A stretch of DNA of 64,000 nucleotides from Pseudisothecium myosuroides (GCA_951799445.1 OX637293.1:25048001-25112000), one strand, 5' to 3'. Shown: positions 26,845 through 39,900, counted from the first letter of the stretch. A program made the numbers and translations. The notes: generated by a model from the sequence alone, not told the origin.

Positions 26845-28127
26845 TAAGGTAGGAAGTTCATAAAGTGCCCATTTTAAGAGGTGAAAAATAATTTGGGGAG
26901 GTTAGGCTTTTAGAAAATATTTTTCAATAAATTTTCCTTTAAAGACAAATGGAATTGGCATCTAATCTAAGTCATTTTATAATTTTTGGAGCTTTGTGGA
27001 ATTAGTTATGAATTTTTGAAGTTGAAACTCACTGATCACTAAAAAGTGGCCACCTCCTAAAATTTACACTATTTGTATATTGCTGAAGCCATGAAAAAAC
27101 CAACATATTTTAATAGTGCACATTTAACCCCTACAGGACCAAGGCCTTTAATCTACCAAAAAACACTCAAAACTGCCATTTCTATAGCAAAGAGTAAAAA
27201 AAATTGAAAATTGTTTTTTTGCACATCTAGCCATAGGATCTTATACCTAACTAGTATGAGAGTGTGTGGAAAAAATTTCAAAATTTTTGACCGTACAGAT
27301 TGCAAGATATTTGCGTTTAAAGTGAAAAAAATAAGTTTTTCAGCACATTGCAGTACTAGATTTTTTGACTTTGAACATTTTTAACTTAGAACATTTTTAA
27401 CTTAAAATTTTTGCACTATAGAGTTTTGAGCTTAAAATATTCATATTGGAGAATTAAGTTGAGAGCCCAGGTAAAAAAATAAAAATACAAAAAAACGTAA
27501 TTTTCATTCTTAAAAAAATTATTAAGTAGAAGTAGGTATGAGATAGAAGGAAAATTTTAAATATTGATATATTTTAGATGGAATTAAAATGCACTAATCC
27601 CAATGGTGAGATTGTTCTAGCAAGTAAATCAGACCATGTAAAAATAAAAAAATTGAAAAATTGAAAAAATTGCATTCAGAAATGAATCCTATAAGTTATT
27701 TTTTTAAGAAGATGCTCTAACTGCCTGAAAAACAAGAATGTCCATAACTTTCTCATAACAAATCCAAATGAATGAATCAAAGCTTTCCAGATAGACAAAA
27801 ATATAATCTATGAGAAAAAAAATTCAAAAAAAAAAAATTCAAATTTTTGTCCAGTTTTTTTTGCTGCTCGGGCTGCCCCCGTCCCCTGTTTTGAGCTTAT
27901 TTGGTCATAACTTTTTTTCCCGGGCACCGATTGTCAAAAAAATTACATGACCACAAAGCTTATCAATTTTTCTATCTCCAAAAAAAGTTTCAAAAAATCA
28001 TAACAAAATTTCAGCCTGTAGGTACCTACCCGAAAACACATTTGTCCTCCAAAGGGACAACGGTCCTTTAGGGGTTAAGGAAGTGGACGCTTCTAGAGCC
28101 GTAACGCTTCATGGACCTCCTACCTTA
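26845..28127. mobile_element. TA-flanked MITE, family A, enlarged by a nested TTAA element
   Basis: Starts TAAGGTAGGAAGTTCATAAA and ends GGACCTCCTACCTTA. The left arm (GGGGAGGTTAGGC..., TTTTCAATAAATTTTCC) is the same family as 8651 and 43655. A 955-bp TTAA-flanked element occupies its middle at 27124-28078, at the same internal site as in the 8651 copy. Confidence 0.6.
27124..28078. mobile_element. TTAA-flanked element nested in the 26845 element
   Basis: Ends TTAA+CCCCTACAGGACCAAGG and CGGTCCTTTAGGGG+TTAA. The interior is homologous throughout to 31540-32470 (AAACACTCAAAACTGCCATTT; CCATAACTTTCTCAT; TTTTTTTCCCGGGCA). No frame of a size or look fit for a transposase is present, so it is a non-autonomous copy. 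Confidence 0.6.
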
Positions 28128-28182
28128 CTTTATGATAGGGTAGAACAACCAAATGTCATCAATCACCCAATTCCAACATCTA

Positions 28183-28784
28183 TTAATTCCTAAAGGACCG
28201 GGGGTGTTTGAGCATAGTTCTTGTTTTCTTGACTAGCTTTTGTAACAAGCATAGTTCCTCATTTGTGTGGAATAATTTTGAGGATCGCCACCATTGAAAT
28301 GGAAGAAGACTTATTTAGCTTCCATAATAAATAAATAAAAACAAAATCGCACAATTTTTGAGAAAATGCCAACGTTGATAAGATTGATGAAAGATGTTCA
28401 GTTAGGCGGTACTTTGTATGTACGCTAAATTCAAAATGTTGAAATCAGAATGCTCAAAAGTACTCCACAAACTCTAATTTTTCTTCCACAAGTACATATC
28501 ATCATAATATTAGTGTGTCATTTTTTTCAAATCATTTTGAGATGCAAAAAAATAAATATGAGAATGTAAAGTGATGCCCACAACGCCATTTCTATTCTCA
28601 AAAAATTCACCAAAAATTGTAGACTTGATCATTTCTCGATTGGATTGCACCAACGGATTTAATAGAGAAAATCATCTAGGGTCTTTTTGTTGTTCACAAA
28701 CTATAAGTGAGGTTCACATATCAAATTTTTTACAAATGTAGTTGCAGAAGCCATGTGGTGGCCTTATGGTCCTTTAGAAGTTAA
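28183..28784. mobile_element. TTAA-flanked short inverted-repeat element
   Basis: Ends TTAA+TTCCTAAAGGACCGGGGG and GGTCCTTTAGAAG+TTAA. The length (about 600 bp) and interior differ from the 27124 type, so it is another subfamily with the same terminal rule. Non-coding. Confidence 0.5.
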
Positions 28785-29051
28785 ACCCTCCCATTTGCAT
28801 CAATCACTCACCCATTACCACAATCTTAGCAACCTTTTAGCATCATGACAATGCACTTGGGGAGGGGACACATCAGGGTGTGGTTTGGCATTGGTCTACC
28901 CATACTTTACCAATTTCGTCCCAACAAACTTTGAAAAATCACAGAAAATTTATTTCTTGTCAGAACGCCTTGTTCAACTTGCAAATGACTTCTCTCAAAC
29001 TTTTCAATCTCTAAAAAATACATGAGTTCACAAATAGCTTCTCCAAGGTAC

Positions 29052-30522
29052 CTAGATAGTAAATTTTGGGTGCTCATAGGCTGATCAGCCTTAAATGAAA
29101 TTTTCATTGTTCTCACTGCCACCGGCAATCCAACAAAATCCTTTTCTTCATTGAGCCCTTGTTTCTGCAAAAACCAGACGGAGGTGCAAAATTTTAAAAC
29201 TGCAAGACGGGTGTCAAACTCGTCAACATTTGTTAAATGAAAGGCACGTTAACTTACTCACAGAGCACTCTGTCTGGACATCCCATGCACTGTCAGTAGA
29301 ACCAGATGCTAATTCATTCGGAGAAAAAATAAATAAATCGCATAAGATCCATCTTCTCGATCCGGCCCCTCTAAATACAAAAACTGGGATACTGAAACTC
29401 CAATAGTAAAATAATGTATAAGAGAATCAGCTGCAACCAATGTGATACGGATTAAGGAGACGAAACATTCACACCAACGACCTTGTTTCTGCAAAAACCA
29501 GAGGTGCAAAATTTGAAAACTGCAAGATGTCAAACTTGTCGACCTTTGTTAAATGAAGGCACGTCACTCACAGAGCAGTCTGTCTGGACATCCCATGCAC
29601 TGTCAGTAGAACCAGATGCTATTTCATTTGGAGAACAAATTTTTTTTGCATGAGATCCAGCTTTCAGTTCTGTTTATACCTCCTGAATAAAAAAACTGGA
29701 TACTTGAATTCCGATAGTAAAAATCATGCACAAGAGAATCAGCTGCAACCCATGTGATATGGATTAAGTTATTAGGGTGACGAACCATTCGCACCAACGA
29801 CCTGTAGCAAATACTAAAATCAAATTTCAACCCTAATTGAGAGACCCAGTAAGGTACTTGCAACAAATGCTGGCCTCAACAAAAGTTATACAAACTGCGC
29901 TGGCCACCTGGAACAACCAACTGAACTAATTTAATTTGCCACAGATGCTAATTCATTTGGAACACAAAAAAAATTCGCATAACATCCAGCTTTCAGTTCT
30001 GTTTATACCTCCTCAATACAAAAACTGGGATACTTCAATTCCAATACTGTAGTAAAAATAATGTACAAGAGAATCAGCTGCAACCCATGTGAAATGGATT
30101 ACAGTATTAGGGTCGGTGACAAAACATTCACACGAACTGAATGACCAGTAGCAAATACTAAAATCAAATTGCAACCCTAATTGAGAGACCCAGTACTGTA
30201 CTTGCAGCAATGTAGCATTTCTGCATTTGTACTCCCCTCCACGCAAGAAATGCTGGCCGTCATCGTCAACAAAAGGTAACTTATGCCAAATGCGCTGGCC
30301 ACTCACCTGGAACAACCAAGGCAAACCCTAACTAAGTTAACAGTTTAATTTGCCACAGCAGAAGTCCAATAACTTAAGTTACAGCCAGGCAGGCATCTCC
30401 TGTCACTCAATGTGCAAAGCTTGAACCCACCAACCTGGCTTGTCCTTGTGAGTTGTGAAGTCTTCTGGGTCTCCTGCTGCCATCCAGCGCTCAGCCCTTA
30501 TCTCCTCAAAAAGCTTATCGAC
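29052..30522 (-). pseudogene. Unrecognised gene fragment, three phase-consistent exons
   Basis: Three exons can be joined in phase: 30427-30522 (begins VDKLFEEIRAERWMAAGDPE, ends KPGWW), 30202-30306 (SGQRIWHKLPFVDDDG and FLRGGEYKCRN visible), and 29052-29164 (KQGLNEEKDFVGLP, ends with a phase-2 donor). Acceptors and donors are canonical. The composition looks clearly coding, but I do not recognise the family. No start exon is evident: an ATG near 30565 (MADSSSRSCRTRLP) runs into the first exon one base out of frame, through a stretch too short to be an intron. To the left, TTAA elements begin at 28784 and no further exon is seen. I infer a truncated copy; an intact gene with distant exons is not excluded. 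Confidence 0.45.
29165..30201. repeat. Triplicated segment inside the gene fragment's introns
   Basis: Three imperfect tandem copies of a 310-370-bp unit share AAGAGAATCAGCTGCAACC (near 29421, 29731 and 30067), CAGTAGAACCAGATGCTA and AATTGAGAGACCCAGTA. The unit includes a copy of the intron 3' end with TTTTTGCAG|AAACAAGG, so the acceptor of the third exon exists in two versions (29164 and near 29490). Confidence 0.6.
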
Positions 30523-30852
30523 CTAGGAAGCCGAGTGCGACAAGAACGGGAGCTGGAATCGGCCATTTCCGTCGGAGGGATGCCTTCCACCTGACAGAAA
30601 GGGAGCTTGGAAAGGGCGCCCCCGCAATAAGGGAGGATAACGTGAGCCTGGAAGGTCGGAGGACGCAGGAATGAGTGGTCAAACTGAACTGGTTTCATTC
30701 ATTCCGAAAGGGATGATTTTCATCCAGTTTGTGACTACAGTAGTGTGCCGTTGCCACCATCAGAAAAGTTGGGCTAGATTGTTTTGGTGCCATTTTGACA
30801 CCAAAGGCCGCATACAGGTCATTTTAGTGTCATTTTATCCATACTAGGTTGG

Positions 30853-30955
30853 TACAGAGGTTGGCACCAAATTAACTTAATTGCATTAACTTAATACAGA
30901 GGTTGGCACCAAATTAACTTAATTGCATTAACTTAATACAGAGGTTGGCACCATG
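30853..30955. repeat. 42-bp tandem repeat, about 2.4 copies
   Basis: The unit starts TACAGAGGTTGGCACCAAAT at 30853, 30895 and 30937, an exact 42-bp period. No function is indicated. Confidence 0.75.
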
Positions 30956-31539
30956 TTCACATGCCTTGAAGTGCCTTGTGTCGTTGCCACAACCAAAAGA
31001 TAAGTAACAATAATTTTCTAATTTTTTATTTGTAAAAGCTTCAAAATTTAATAACTTTCTCACTGCGAGTTGGAACATCATAAAATAAAGACCGTGCACC
31101 CCTCCTTGCCAAGAGCTTTCCGTCGATATCGAGATTGCGACAAGGGAATACATGGTCCAGAAGATTCCAACGTAACAAACAAAACAAACAAACTTAAGGT
31201 ATGGATGAACTGGATAAGTAGCCGGTAGCCGGGCGAAGTCTTATAGAACTGGATGAAAAACATTTGGGATGATAGGTTGAATTAGTTGGGATGAAAACTT
31301 GACCATATTTGTGAGAATGGTTTGTGATAAATCGTGTGACAATGTGTATTTTAATATCATAGATGTACAATGCCTAGACAAAAAAATTTGCACATCCTTT
31401 TGTTTCCCATATGTAATAAGTTACATCACTTGTTTATTTCTTGGGTGGGTTCTGGTCTGCAATTAGGTTGTAATGCCCGGTTATGTGTTTTTGCCTGCAT
31501 AATTAGGCATTATGACTTTTTCACCCTAAATTCAATCTA

Positions 31540-32470
31540 TTATCCCCTAAAGGACCAAGGTGATTTTCCTATCAAAAACCACTCAAAATTGTCATTTCTA
31601 TTGCAAAGAGAAAAATTATTTAAAAATAGTTTTTTTTGCATACCCAACCGCAAGATCTTATACTTGACTAGTATATGAATACATGGAAGAAATTTCAGAA
31701 ACTTTGACCGTGTAGATTGCAAGATATATGCATTTAAAGTGAAGAAAACAAGTTTTCTTGCACCTTGCTTGACTAGATTTTGTGGTTTTGAATCTTTTTA
31801 GTTCAATTTTTTTGCACTACTGATTTTGATTTTCTACTTATTTATGTTAAATATTTGAGTTGAGAATCTACAAAAAAATTTAGGAAAAAAATCACTTAAT
31901 CTTCACTCATTAAAAAATTGTTGAGTAGAGGTGGGTTCAAGATTGAAGAAAAAACTAAATTGTTAATAGCTTTTAGATGGAATTGAATCACAATAATTCC
32001 AATGCTGAGATTGTTCTAGCAAGAAAATCTAACCTTGTCTAACAATTTTTTTGAAAAATTCTAAGAACTACATTCAAAAATGAATTTTACAAGTTATTTT
32101 TCCAAGAAGATGCTTAGACTGCCCAAAAAACTAAGATTGTCCATAACTTTCTCATTATTAGTCCAAATTGAATGAAACAAAGCTCCACATGTAGACAAAA
32201 ATATAATCTTTGATAAAAAAAATAGAAAAAAAAATTATTTTGATTTTATGTGATTTTTTTTATGCTGCCCGCCAAAAACCATTTTTGCTTATTGTGCCAT
32301 AACTTTTTTTCCCGGGCATCAATTAAAATAAAAATTATATATTCACAAAGCTCTCGCAAAAATACACAACCTCAGAAAATCCCAAAAAATATCATTAAAA
32401 ATTGAGACAGTAGGAACCTGCCTGAACCCAAATTGTCCCCTGTGGGGACAAATGGTCTTTTAGGGGTTAT
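31540..32470. mobile_element. TTAT-flanked copy of the long TTAA-type element
   Basis: Ends TTAT+CCCCTAAAGGACCAAGG and GGTCTTTTAGGGG+TTAT; the interior is the same as 27124-28078. The four-base flank is identical on both sides but is TTAT rather than TTAA, a deviation from the strict TTAA rule. Non-coding. Confidence 0.6.
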
Positions 32471-35289
32471 GTTAATGAAATCTAATTTCCTGGCCATAGT
32501 TTACGTTGGGCAATGTCCTCATTGTCAAGGATTGCCCTACACAAACACCCCACTTTCAAATGCAATCTTTTGCAATTTCTATACAATTCTTGTATCATTG
32601 CCTTCTTACGTATCCCCAATTTTGGATATCTAAACAAAACATTCTATTTTTGGTGAATTTTTAGACGCTAAATTTCATGATATTACTTGATAATTGATTG
32701 TAAGATGTCAATGATGAATTTTTAAAATTCAATTGCAGATACAATGTTGAAGACGTCCATAAGTACATTTGTCCTTGTGTGTGTCCTAATGAATTTAGAT
32801 AATAGATGTGCATTTGTTGCATAATATCAAACAACAAGGCATTGACATTGGGGCACAAATTTTAAAAATCTTTGAATTAAACTTTAATTCAATGTAATTT
32901 TTGCACTCAATATTAAATTCTATTCTTGAACTTCACCTTAACTACCTAAGCCTGACTTTATTTCTAATGCATCTATGAGCTAAGTTGCAATTCCATCAAT
33001 AGGTGCTACAAATGTACATTGAAGTAGCATTTGTCTCCCCTTTAGTACATTCAATCAACAACTAAAGTGGCATGTACATACTATGTAAACTCCAAAGGAT
33101 ATTGTTTTCAACACTTTTTTGGTACTTTTTTTTTGACATTAAAGTATTGAAAAATGACATGGTATGAAATTTTGAAAATATCAATATTTTTTCAAACACA
33201 AAAGTATTATAAACGTTGTATAAAATTTCTATTGTCAAAAAAGATTGTCAAAAAGATTGTTGGAAAAAGCATTAGAAGAGATTCGGGCTTCTAAGAGATT
33301 GCAAGTTCCCAGACTGAGGGAACTCTGCAGGAATGTTGGGACGTTGCCAAATGGCTAGTCTGACATGGCCAAGCGACTGCCACGTCAGATTTTTTTTTGG
33401 GGGGAAAAAAATTTAAAAAATATAGTATTCTTTTAACATTTTAATAATTTTATTTAATATTTTTTTTTTGACAGCAATGCGCTGTTCTCAACATCATGAT
33501 CAGCCTTGAAACGGTCATCCGGAGGCTCAAATCTCCTCTAATGTATTGAAAAGAGTGAAAAAAAAGTGATTCACTTTAAAAATTCATAAATAATTCCACA
33601 CAGTTTCAAAAAATACGAATCAACTTGGATTTGATTCTGCTTCATCTTGCCTTTCAAAGAAATTAACTTTTGTTTAAGATTTAAAATTTGGCACATAAAC
33701 AATAAGTGTTCCTCACACTATAAATTAATCTTGCGTGTTTTTTTGTCAAAAATTTGAAACTTCCATACAATCTATGTACACTTGTTGTGGTGGTGTTTGA
33801 CAAAAAATTTAAACCCTCTTAAATGTTAAGTAAACTCAACAAAATAAAAATAAATCACTATGTAAAATTAATTATCTTTGTCTTTAAAGTTTGCGGTGAT
33901 TACTTACTCAAGTTAATTCAATTTTTGCAAGACACTGCAATTGCTTTAAATTATCTCCTACATAATAGAAACTATTTATGAATTAAACCTTGGAAAGACA
34001 CAACCATATTACCAACGTAAGAAGCCACAAAAAATTCACATTCTACAAAAGAGACCCTATGTTCAATAGTTTCCTTTACAGGCACTCATTACATACTTTT
34101 AGTTGTCATCATCACTCACTCACTCAATAACTTGAAGGTCGCAATGAGCCGAATACGGGGTCTCGCAACCAAGGATGAATGTAAAAAAAGACTCCCTATT
34201 TTGTATTTTATTTATTTATTTTCTTCACCTCTCCTAGCTAATTCGGGGCCTCCAATTGCAAATATGAACTCAAAATTTGCAAATTTTATAAGGCATGACA
34301 AATAAAACGTTTATGTGTTTTTCCCAAGGGTAAAATGCGTGGGCAAAAGGATCTACCCATTCGGCTTGTTGCACTCCTATAGACACAACCTGACGTGAAG
34401 GCAAGGCAGATACTCCCACTTCTTGTCAAGTAAAAATAAAAGAAGAATGCAATATGAAAAAATGAGCTTGACTTACTAATTAAATTATTTTGATTAATTG
34501 GAAAATCAGCAAAGTTGAATTGGGGGGCTCTACAACCATCCTAAATATTGTCAAAATTTCTACAAACACTATGGTCTAGCAAGAAATCTACAAAAAACCT
34601 AAGGAGAAAATGTGACTATTTAGCTGTATTCTACAACAAACAAATTGATGAAAAGTTGTTGTGAATCACCAAAAAATATCTGGAGTAACTTATAAGAGCA
34701 TCCTCAATGCTACGTATATGGACGCACTGCAACGACAACTTCTAAGTGGGTTACACAAAAACACCGAAAAACCGACCTAATGTTGATGGCACTTTCTATG
34801 TTACCTTCATGGGTTCGGCTTGGCATTTTCTAGCTTTGGCACAGCAAAAATCCGTCCTTTGCTATGCCCTCCAAACTCCTCTACATTCCTTGGTCAACAA
34901 CAATAATAGCAATGATGGAGTGTAGATTCTGACATAGTCACTCCTCCCAACCTCTCCAACCAACCACTTCCCCTCCTGCTCAGCATTTTTTTTTGAGCGA
35001 AAAATTGTTCAAAAGCGATGAAATTTTTTTTGCTTAATTCTCGTATAAAGAAATGACACAGTTTGAGAATCTAGAAATCGCTTGTTTGCTACCACGTCTT
35101 GGGATGGGATCGCTCAAATTTGGATGAATGTACATCATTTTGGATGCAGAAATGAAATTTCAAATACAAATTGCAAGTTTCATCCATTTCTAAGGATGTA
35201 AGTAGCTTCATCCTTCCAAAGAATATCGCTTTCTGTACTGCCTAAATTAAATGAAAAAAAAACAACCCTGCTCCTGCTTCCCCCGCTTC
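32471..35289. other. AT-rich intergenic DNA, no gene seen
   Basis: No convincing coding frame. A more GC-balanced patch at 33260-33390 (GGGAACTCTGCAGGAATGTT, CATGGCCAAGCGACTGCCAC) stands out and may be a fragment of an older element; no ends were found. Confidence 0.4.
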
Positions 35290-36996
35290 CGTGTTTGTGC
35301 TCTTTATTACAATTTCAAGTGACGACCGTCACATTGAGGTGCCTACGACGGGAAAAACCACAACAAAGAAAAGGGGACGGGGAAAAGGACTGCATGTACC
35401 GTTGCAGTGTTGTTTCAGGAGCGTCGCAGTGAGGATGCTCGAACTTACCGATATTTTTCCACTATTTTCCTGAACCCACTCCATGAGAAACAAAAAGAAC
35501 TGAAAGGCTCAATGGGGAAAATCAGTTCAGTTCAGTACTTCAGTTACAAAAGGATGACCACCTCAGTCCGCCACGCTGAGTCACGCCTTCTCTCCACAAA
35601 ACCAGGAAAGAACCAGCCCTGCATGGGAATCAAAAGGTCGGACCAAAAGACGCTTCCTCATTGGTCGACGCGGCCGATCCTGTGCCAGCTGCGCAAATCA
35701 AATGCAAGGCCGTAAGACGCCGCGGGCCCAAAGGAGATATTTGCTGCCTCCGCGCGGGAGTAGGCGTCCCCGTGGTGAAATCTAAAGCTTCGCCGTTCGT
35801 TGGTCCAAAAGCCCCTGGAGGCAATCAAACTAACGCACCTTAGCGGGCCACGTCCGTCCGAAGAGAGACCGATCTATCACCGCGGGAGCGCGATTCTGTG
35901 GTGGTCGCCGTTGTGGAGCTTTGCTCGCGTCGCTGCTTGCCCATTAACAAGCTCGCTCGCGCGCCGGATTAGGTTTTCGCACTATCGCTCTCGAGCTTCG
36001 CGGGGCTTCGATGCTGTGCAGTGTCGTGGATCTGATTCCGTCGAGTTTTTTTGAACGAGGTTTCGTGTTTTTTTTCCTTTCCTAGTGCCGGAGTTTTGGT
36101 GGTTGTGGGGTTGCTTGTGGCGTGGTGAAGGGTGCTGTACGAAGGCAGGATTCGGGGTTATTAGGCTTGTTGGTTGAGGCTCAGGTTTCTATTATTTGGG
36201 ATTGCGCTTGCGGGAAGAATTCGCTGTACGAGGCGCGGAGTGGCGGTATTCTTTCGCTGTCGGGGTGTGGTCCCAATTTCGGAAGTGTCCATGTTGTTTG
36301 AGTGTTTTGGTGGTGACCCAATTCTTTGTGCTCCGAGTGACGCATGTTGATTTGGGCTGCGTTTGAGGAGAGTGTGCGAGTGTGTGCTTGCTCGACTTGG
36401 CTTCAGGTGGTTTGCGTTGCCGGGTGATCGCTGTTCGAAGAAGCGGATGTGGTGAGGCAGCGCTTTATCGCCGGGGCACAGGTCAGTGGTGCCCGTGCAC
36501 TCTTTCACTTCTCTCTCTGTTTTGTGGTCGTTTCGCATCGGTATGATATGTGCGTGCTGGTATGAGTCTGAATGTCGTCGGGCTGTCATGACTCCGCTGC
36601 GGAATGTGAGCCGCAATGAGTTGCTCATGTACATTTCGAGAGATAAAGAAGCAAAGCAGATTTTACTGGTTGTTGGGAAATAAGGAATTGGTTTTTGAAT
36701 GAGCGTGAGAGCGAGTGGTTCGTGAGACGCGGTTATGAGCGTAATGATTGTCGAAGGAGATGTGTTAACATGGAATGGTCGATTGCATGAACAGCTTGGA
36801 GGACCGAGAGGTCGCGTGTGGTCGTCACACGTCGTAGCGAATGTCTTGCGAACTGCGACGGAGACTTCCCGGAGTTCCGAGATACAGATTGAGTGTTGGT
36901 CAGGGATCTGAAGGTTAGGCGTCTCTGCGAAGGAGCGGAGGGTGGGGGCGGGCGGACAGAAACACGCTTGCGGGTGGGGTTGTGTAGTGATCCTTG
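35290..36996 (+). promoter_or_regulatory. Promoter and long GC-rich leader of the PRR gene, with a short evening-element-like site
   Basis: Composition switches sharply from AT-rich to GC-rich near 35290 and stays so into the gene. Text from about 35850 on (GCGCCGGATTAGGTTTTCG and a run of short upstream frames) looks like a leader, so the 5' UTR could exceed 1 kb and carry several upstream ORFs, for example at 36486-36683. AGATATTT at 35735-35742 is AAATATCT on the other strand, the core of the evening element bound by CCA1/LHY/RVE and LUX-type factors that regulate PRR genes. An eight-base match can occur by chance. Confidence 0.4.
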
Positions 36997-39900
36997 ATGA
37001 CCGCGGACGTGGGCGAGGGCGAGTCGGAGAGCAGGGCTCAGGGGGCATTCGCGGGCGGGACGGCTTGCGCCGAGCGCAATGTGATCGCCCTGGAGGAGCC
37101 CGACGGGCGACTGAAGGGCGGCTTCAAGGCCGCGAACAGAGGCAGAGAGCAGGCAGGCGGGGACCGAATGGTCGACGGCGTCAGGGAGAAGAGGGTCGCG
37201 AGGCTGGAGCCCGTGCGCAGGCTGGCGGGTCGCACGGGTATGGGCGTGCTGAAGACCCGCGAGGATGCGAAGGACCTCGCGGAGCAGATTCGTCGGGAGC
37301 TGGACCATCAGTTCGCGGCGAGTGACGCTGTGCGGACGCCGGAGTCGGACGGGGATGGCCGCAGGGAAGACGGCGCCGAGGATCATTACGAGGAAGGCGA
37401 CGCCGCGGCCTGCGAGAAGCTGGCGCCGCAGTCGCTGACAGTTCCGGGTAAGGAGCAGCAGTCGCCTGGGGTGGATGCGACGCTGCGGATTCAGGATGGC
37501 GGCGGGTGGGAGAGCTTTCTGCTGCAGCGCAACTTGCGAGTGTTGCTGGTGGAGGACGACGACAGCACGCGGCACGTGGTTGGGGCTCTGCTTCGGAACT
37601 GCAACTACGAAGGTCGTTACTTCTCCCGATTGCAGGCAGCGTTTAGGATCTGTGGTTTCTGTCTGACTGAATGCTGGATTTCCTGTTTTGTTGTGAGGTG
37701 TTGCGGGGTGGGAAAGGCCGTCAGTTGTAAGTAGTAGAATCGGGTTCGGAGGATACGTATGGGGTAGTTTCCTTGGCGAGGAGTGATGATTTGCATGAGA
37801 GAATGGTAGTGCATAAGAGTCTTGGCCAGTGGGTTGAAGTGGGGATATTCGTCGTGGTGAGTGCCTGTCGCCCTGCGAACGGGATTCGAGGGGCGACAGA
37901 CCGTTGTCGTGTGCTTTTGATGTCGTCTCTACTTGGAATCTAGACCTGAACTGGAAGGTTTGTGCCTGTCCCAGTCACCGCCGTTGCGAATGGGTCGAGT
38001 GCGTGGGATTTGCTGGAGGATGCGAAGAGCCACTTCGACTTGGTGTTGACGGATGTGGTGATGCCGTGCCTTTCGGGGGTGGGTCTTCTGTCGAAGATGA
38101 TGCAACGGGAAGCTTGCAAGAGAGTCCCTGTCGTGAGTAAGTAGCCCTACCCAGGATGTCTGTGCTGGATGTGGGCATGGATGAGGTTGCACTTGTATGC
38201 GATTCGACTGTATGTCAATGGGTGTGAATGGGGAACTGAGTGGTGTGTTGGATGCAGTCATGTCCTCTTACGACAGCCTGGACATCGTGTTTCGTTGCCT
38301 AACGAAAGGAGCGGCGGACTACCTTGTGAAGCCCGTGCGTAAGAACGAGCTGAGGAACCTTTGGCAGCATGTGTGGAGGAAGTGCCACAGTGTAAGTCCC
38401 CGTTCGGACTTCGTGCGCTTGGGTTTTGAGTTCAATGAATTGTGCACGCAGCGGGATTGCTCCGAGTGGTGGGAGTTGTGTGGCGAGCTGCTGGAGAGAG
38501 AGATTCGTGTTTGGCGAGGGTCGTATTGTGGCAGCAGATGTGGTTTCGCGAGTTTGTGTTATTCCGTTGAGGTTTTGAGTGCTGCGTGGCTAGGGTGTGG
38601 CATGGGCCTGGTCGATTTGTGTGGAAGTACAGATGTGCCCTGTGGGGGATGAGTGGGTATTCGGACTAGCCTGATTTGTGTTGCTGTGATGGTTCCCTCA
38701 GTCTAGCGGAAGCAGAAGTGGAAGCGGGAGTCATACCGGGCAGGTGTTGAGGCCTGAGGGTCGTGGTGTTGGAGCCGCGGAGAACCGGAGCGGCAGCAAT
38801 GATGGCAGCGACGGGGACGACAATGGGAGCAGCCGGCTGAATGCTCAGGGCGGCAGCGACAATGGCAGTGGCAATCAAGTAAGCGACTGCTTCGATTATA
38901 CTGGTTCGTTGGGACAGTGCATCCTTGGTTGACGTCGAGAGAAGCAGTCGTAATGCAAGAGAGAAGCAGTCGCAATGCAAATGAGAGTTGTTGCTTAGGA
39001 TGCAATTTGGGTAGTCCGTTGAGTTGAGTGTGGCTCATTTGTGGGCACTGGGTTCAGGTTTGCATGCAACCTGTACAAGTTCCTCGGAAGAATGTCGAAC
39101 GGGAAGCTGCAGACGGCGAGGAGGAGGGGCAAGCTACATCTCAAGAGAAGGGCGCCAACTTGGGTAAGCCCGAAAAGTTCCGAGTCCGAGTCTTGTGATG
39201 CATCCTCCTGCCTCGCGGTCTTGGTTGGTCGGCAGAGCATGTGTCCAAACGCTGGGTTTGTCTTCTGGTATGAACGTTTGGCGGTTTTCAAATCGGATTT
39301 GAACGACGGTGCTCATTCGTGACTGGCTGGGAGAGCTGTCGGGCCTTTGCTGCATGCTGACTAATACGTTTTTTTTCAGATGACGAGATGGGTCATGACT
39401 TGGAGATGGCCACCCGCCAGCCTTGTGGTGATGGCAATGAGAAGGATGAGCAGCCGGAGGGTGTCCGGCCGCAAGGCGAGGACGCCGCATGCGAGATGCA
39501 AGACGACGGGCCGTCGCCTGGCGGAGACAACGGCGAGAGTCCTTCCTCCAGCGGTCCGACCGGTACCCCCGAAGAGTCTTCTCCGGAGGCGATCGATCTG
39601 ATCAACGGTATCGCGTGCCAGTCCCAAGCTCAGGCCGTGGAGGAACGCGAAGAAAGCGGCGATGGCGACGAAGAGGTGGATCTTCGGGGTCGGATGAGCC
39701 CGAAAGCCAGGAGCGGTTCGGACTCTGGTCCGCTGCTGGAGTTGAGTTTGAAACGTCCCCGTTCGGCCTTGGAGCAGGACGGGGAGTTGGAGGAGCGTCA
39801 GCCTCTTCGGCACTCGGGCGGGTCGGCGTTTTCCAGGTTCCCTTCCGATGCATTCCGATCGTAGCTTGAGGGGTTTGCTTCCGATTTGTCATGCGAATGT

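Noticed and set aside
36161..37575. Long minus-strand open frames over the PRR leader and exon 1
   Set aside because: They are low-complexity shadows of GC-rich plus-strand DNA; the plus strand carries the receiver domain.
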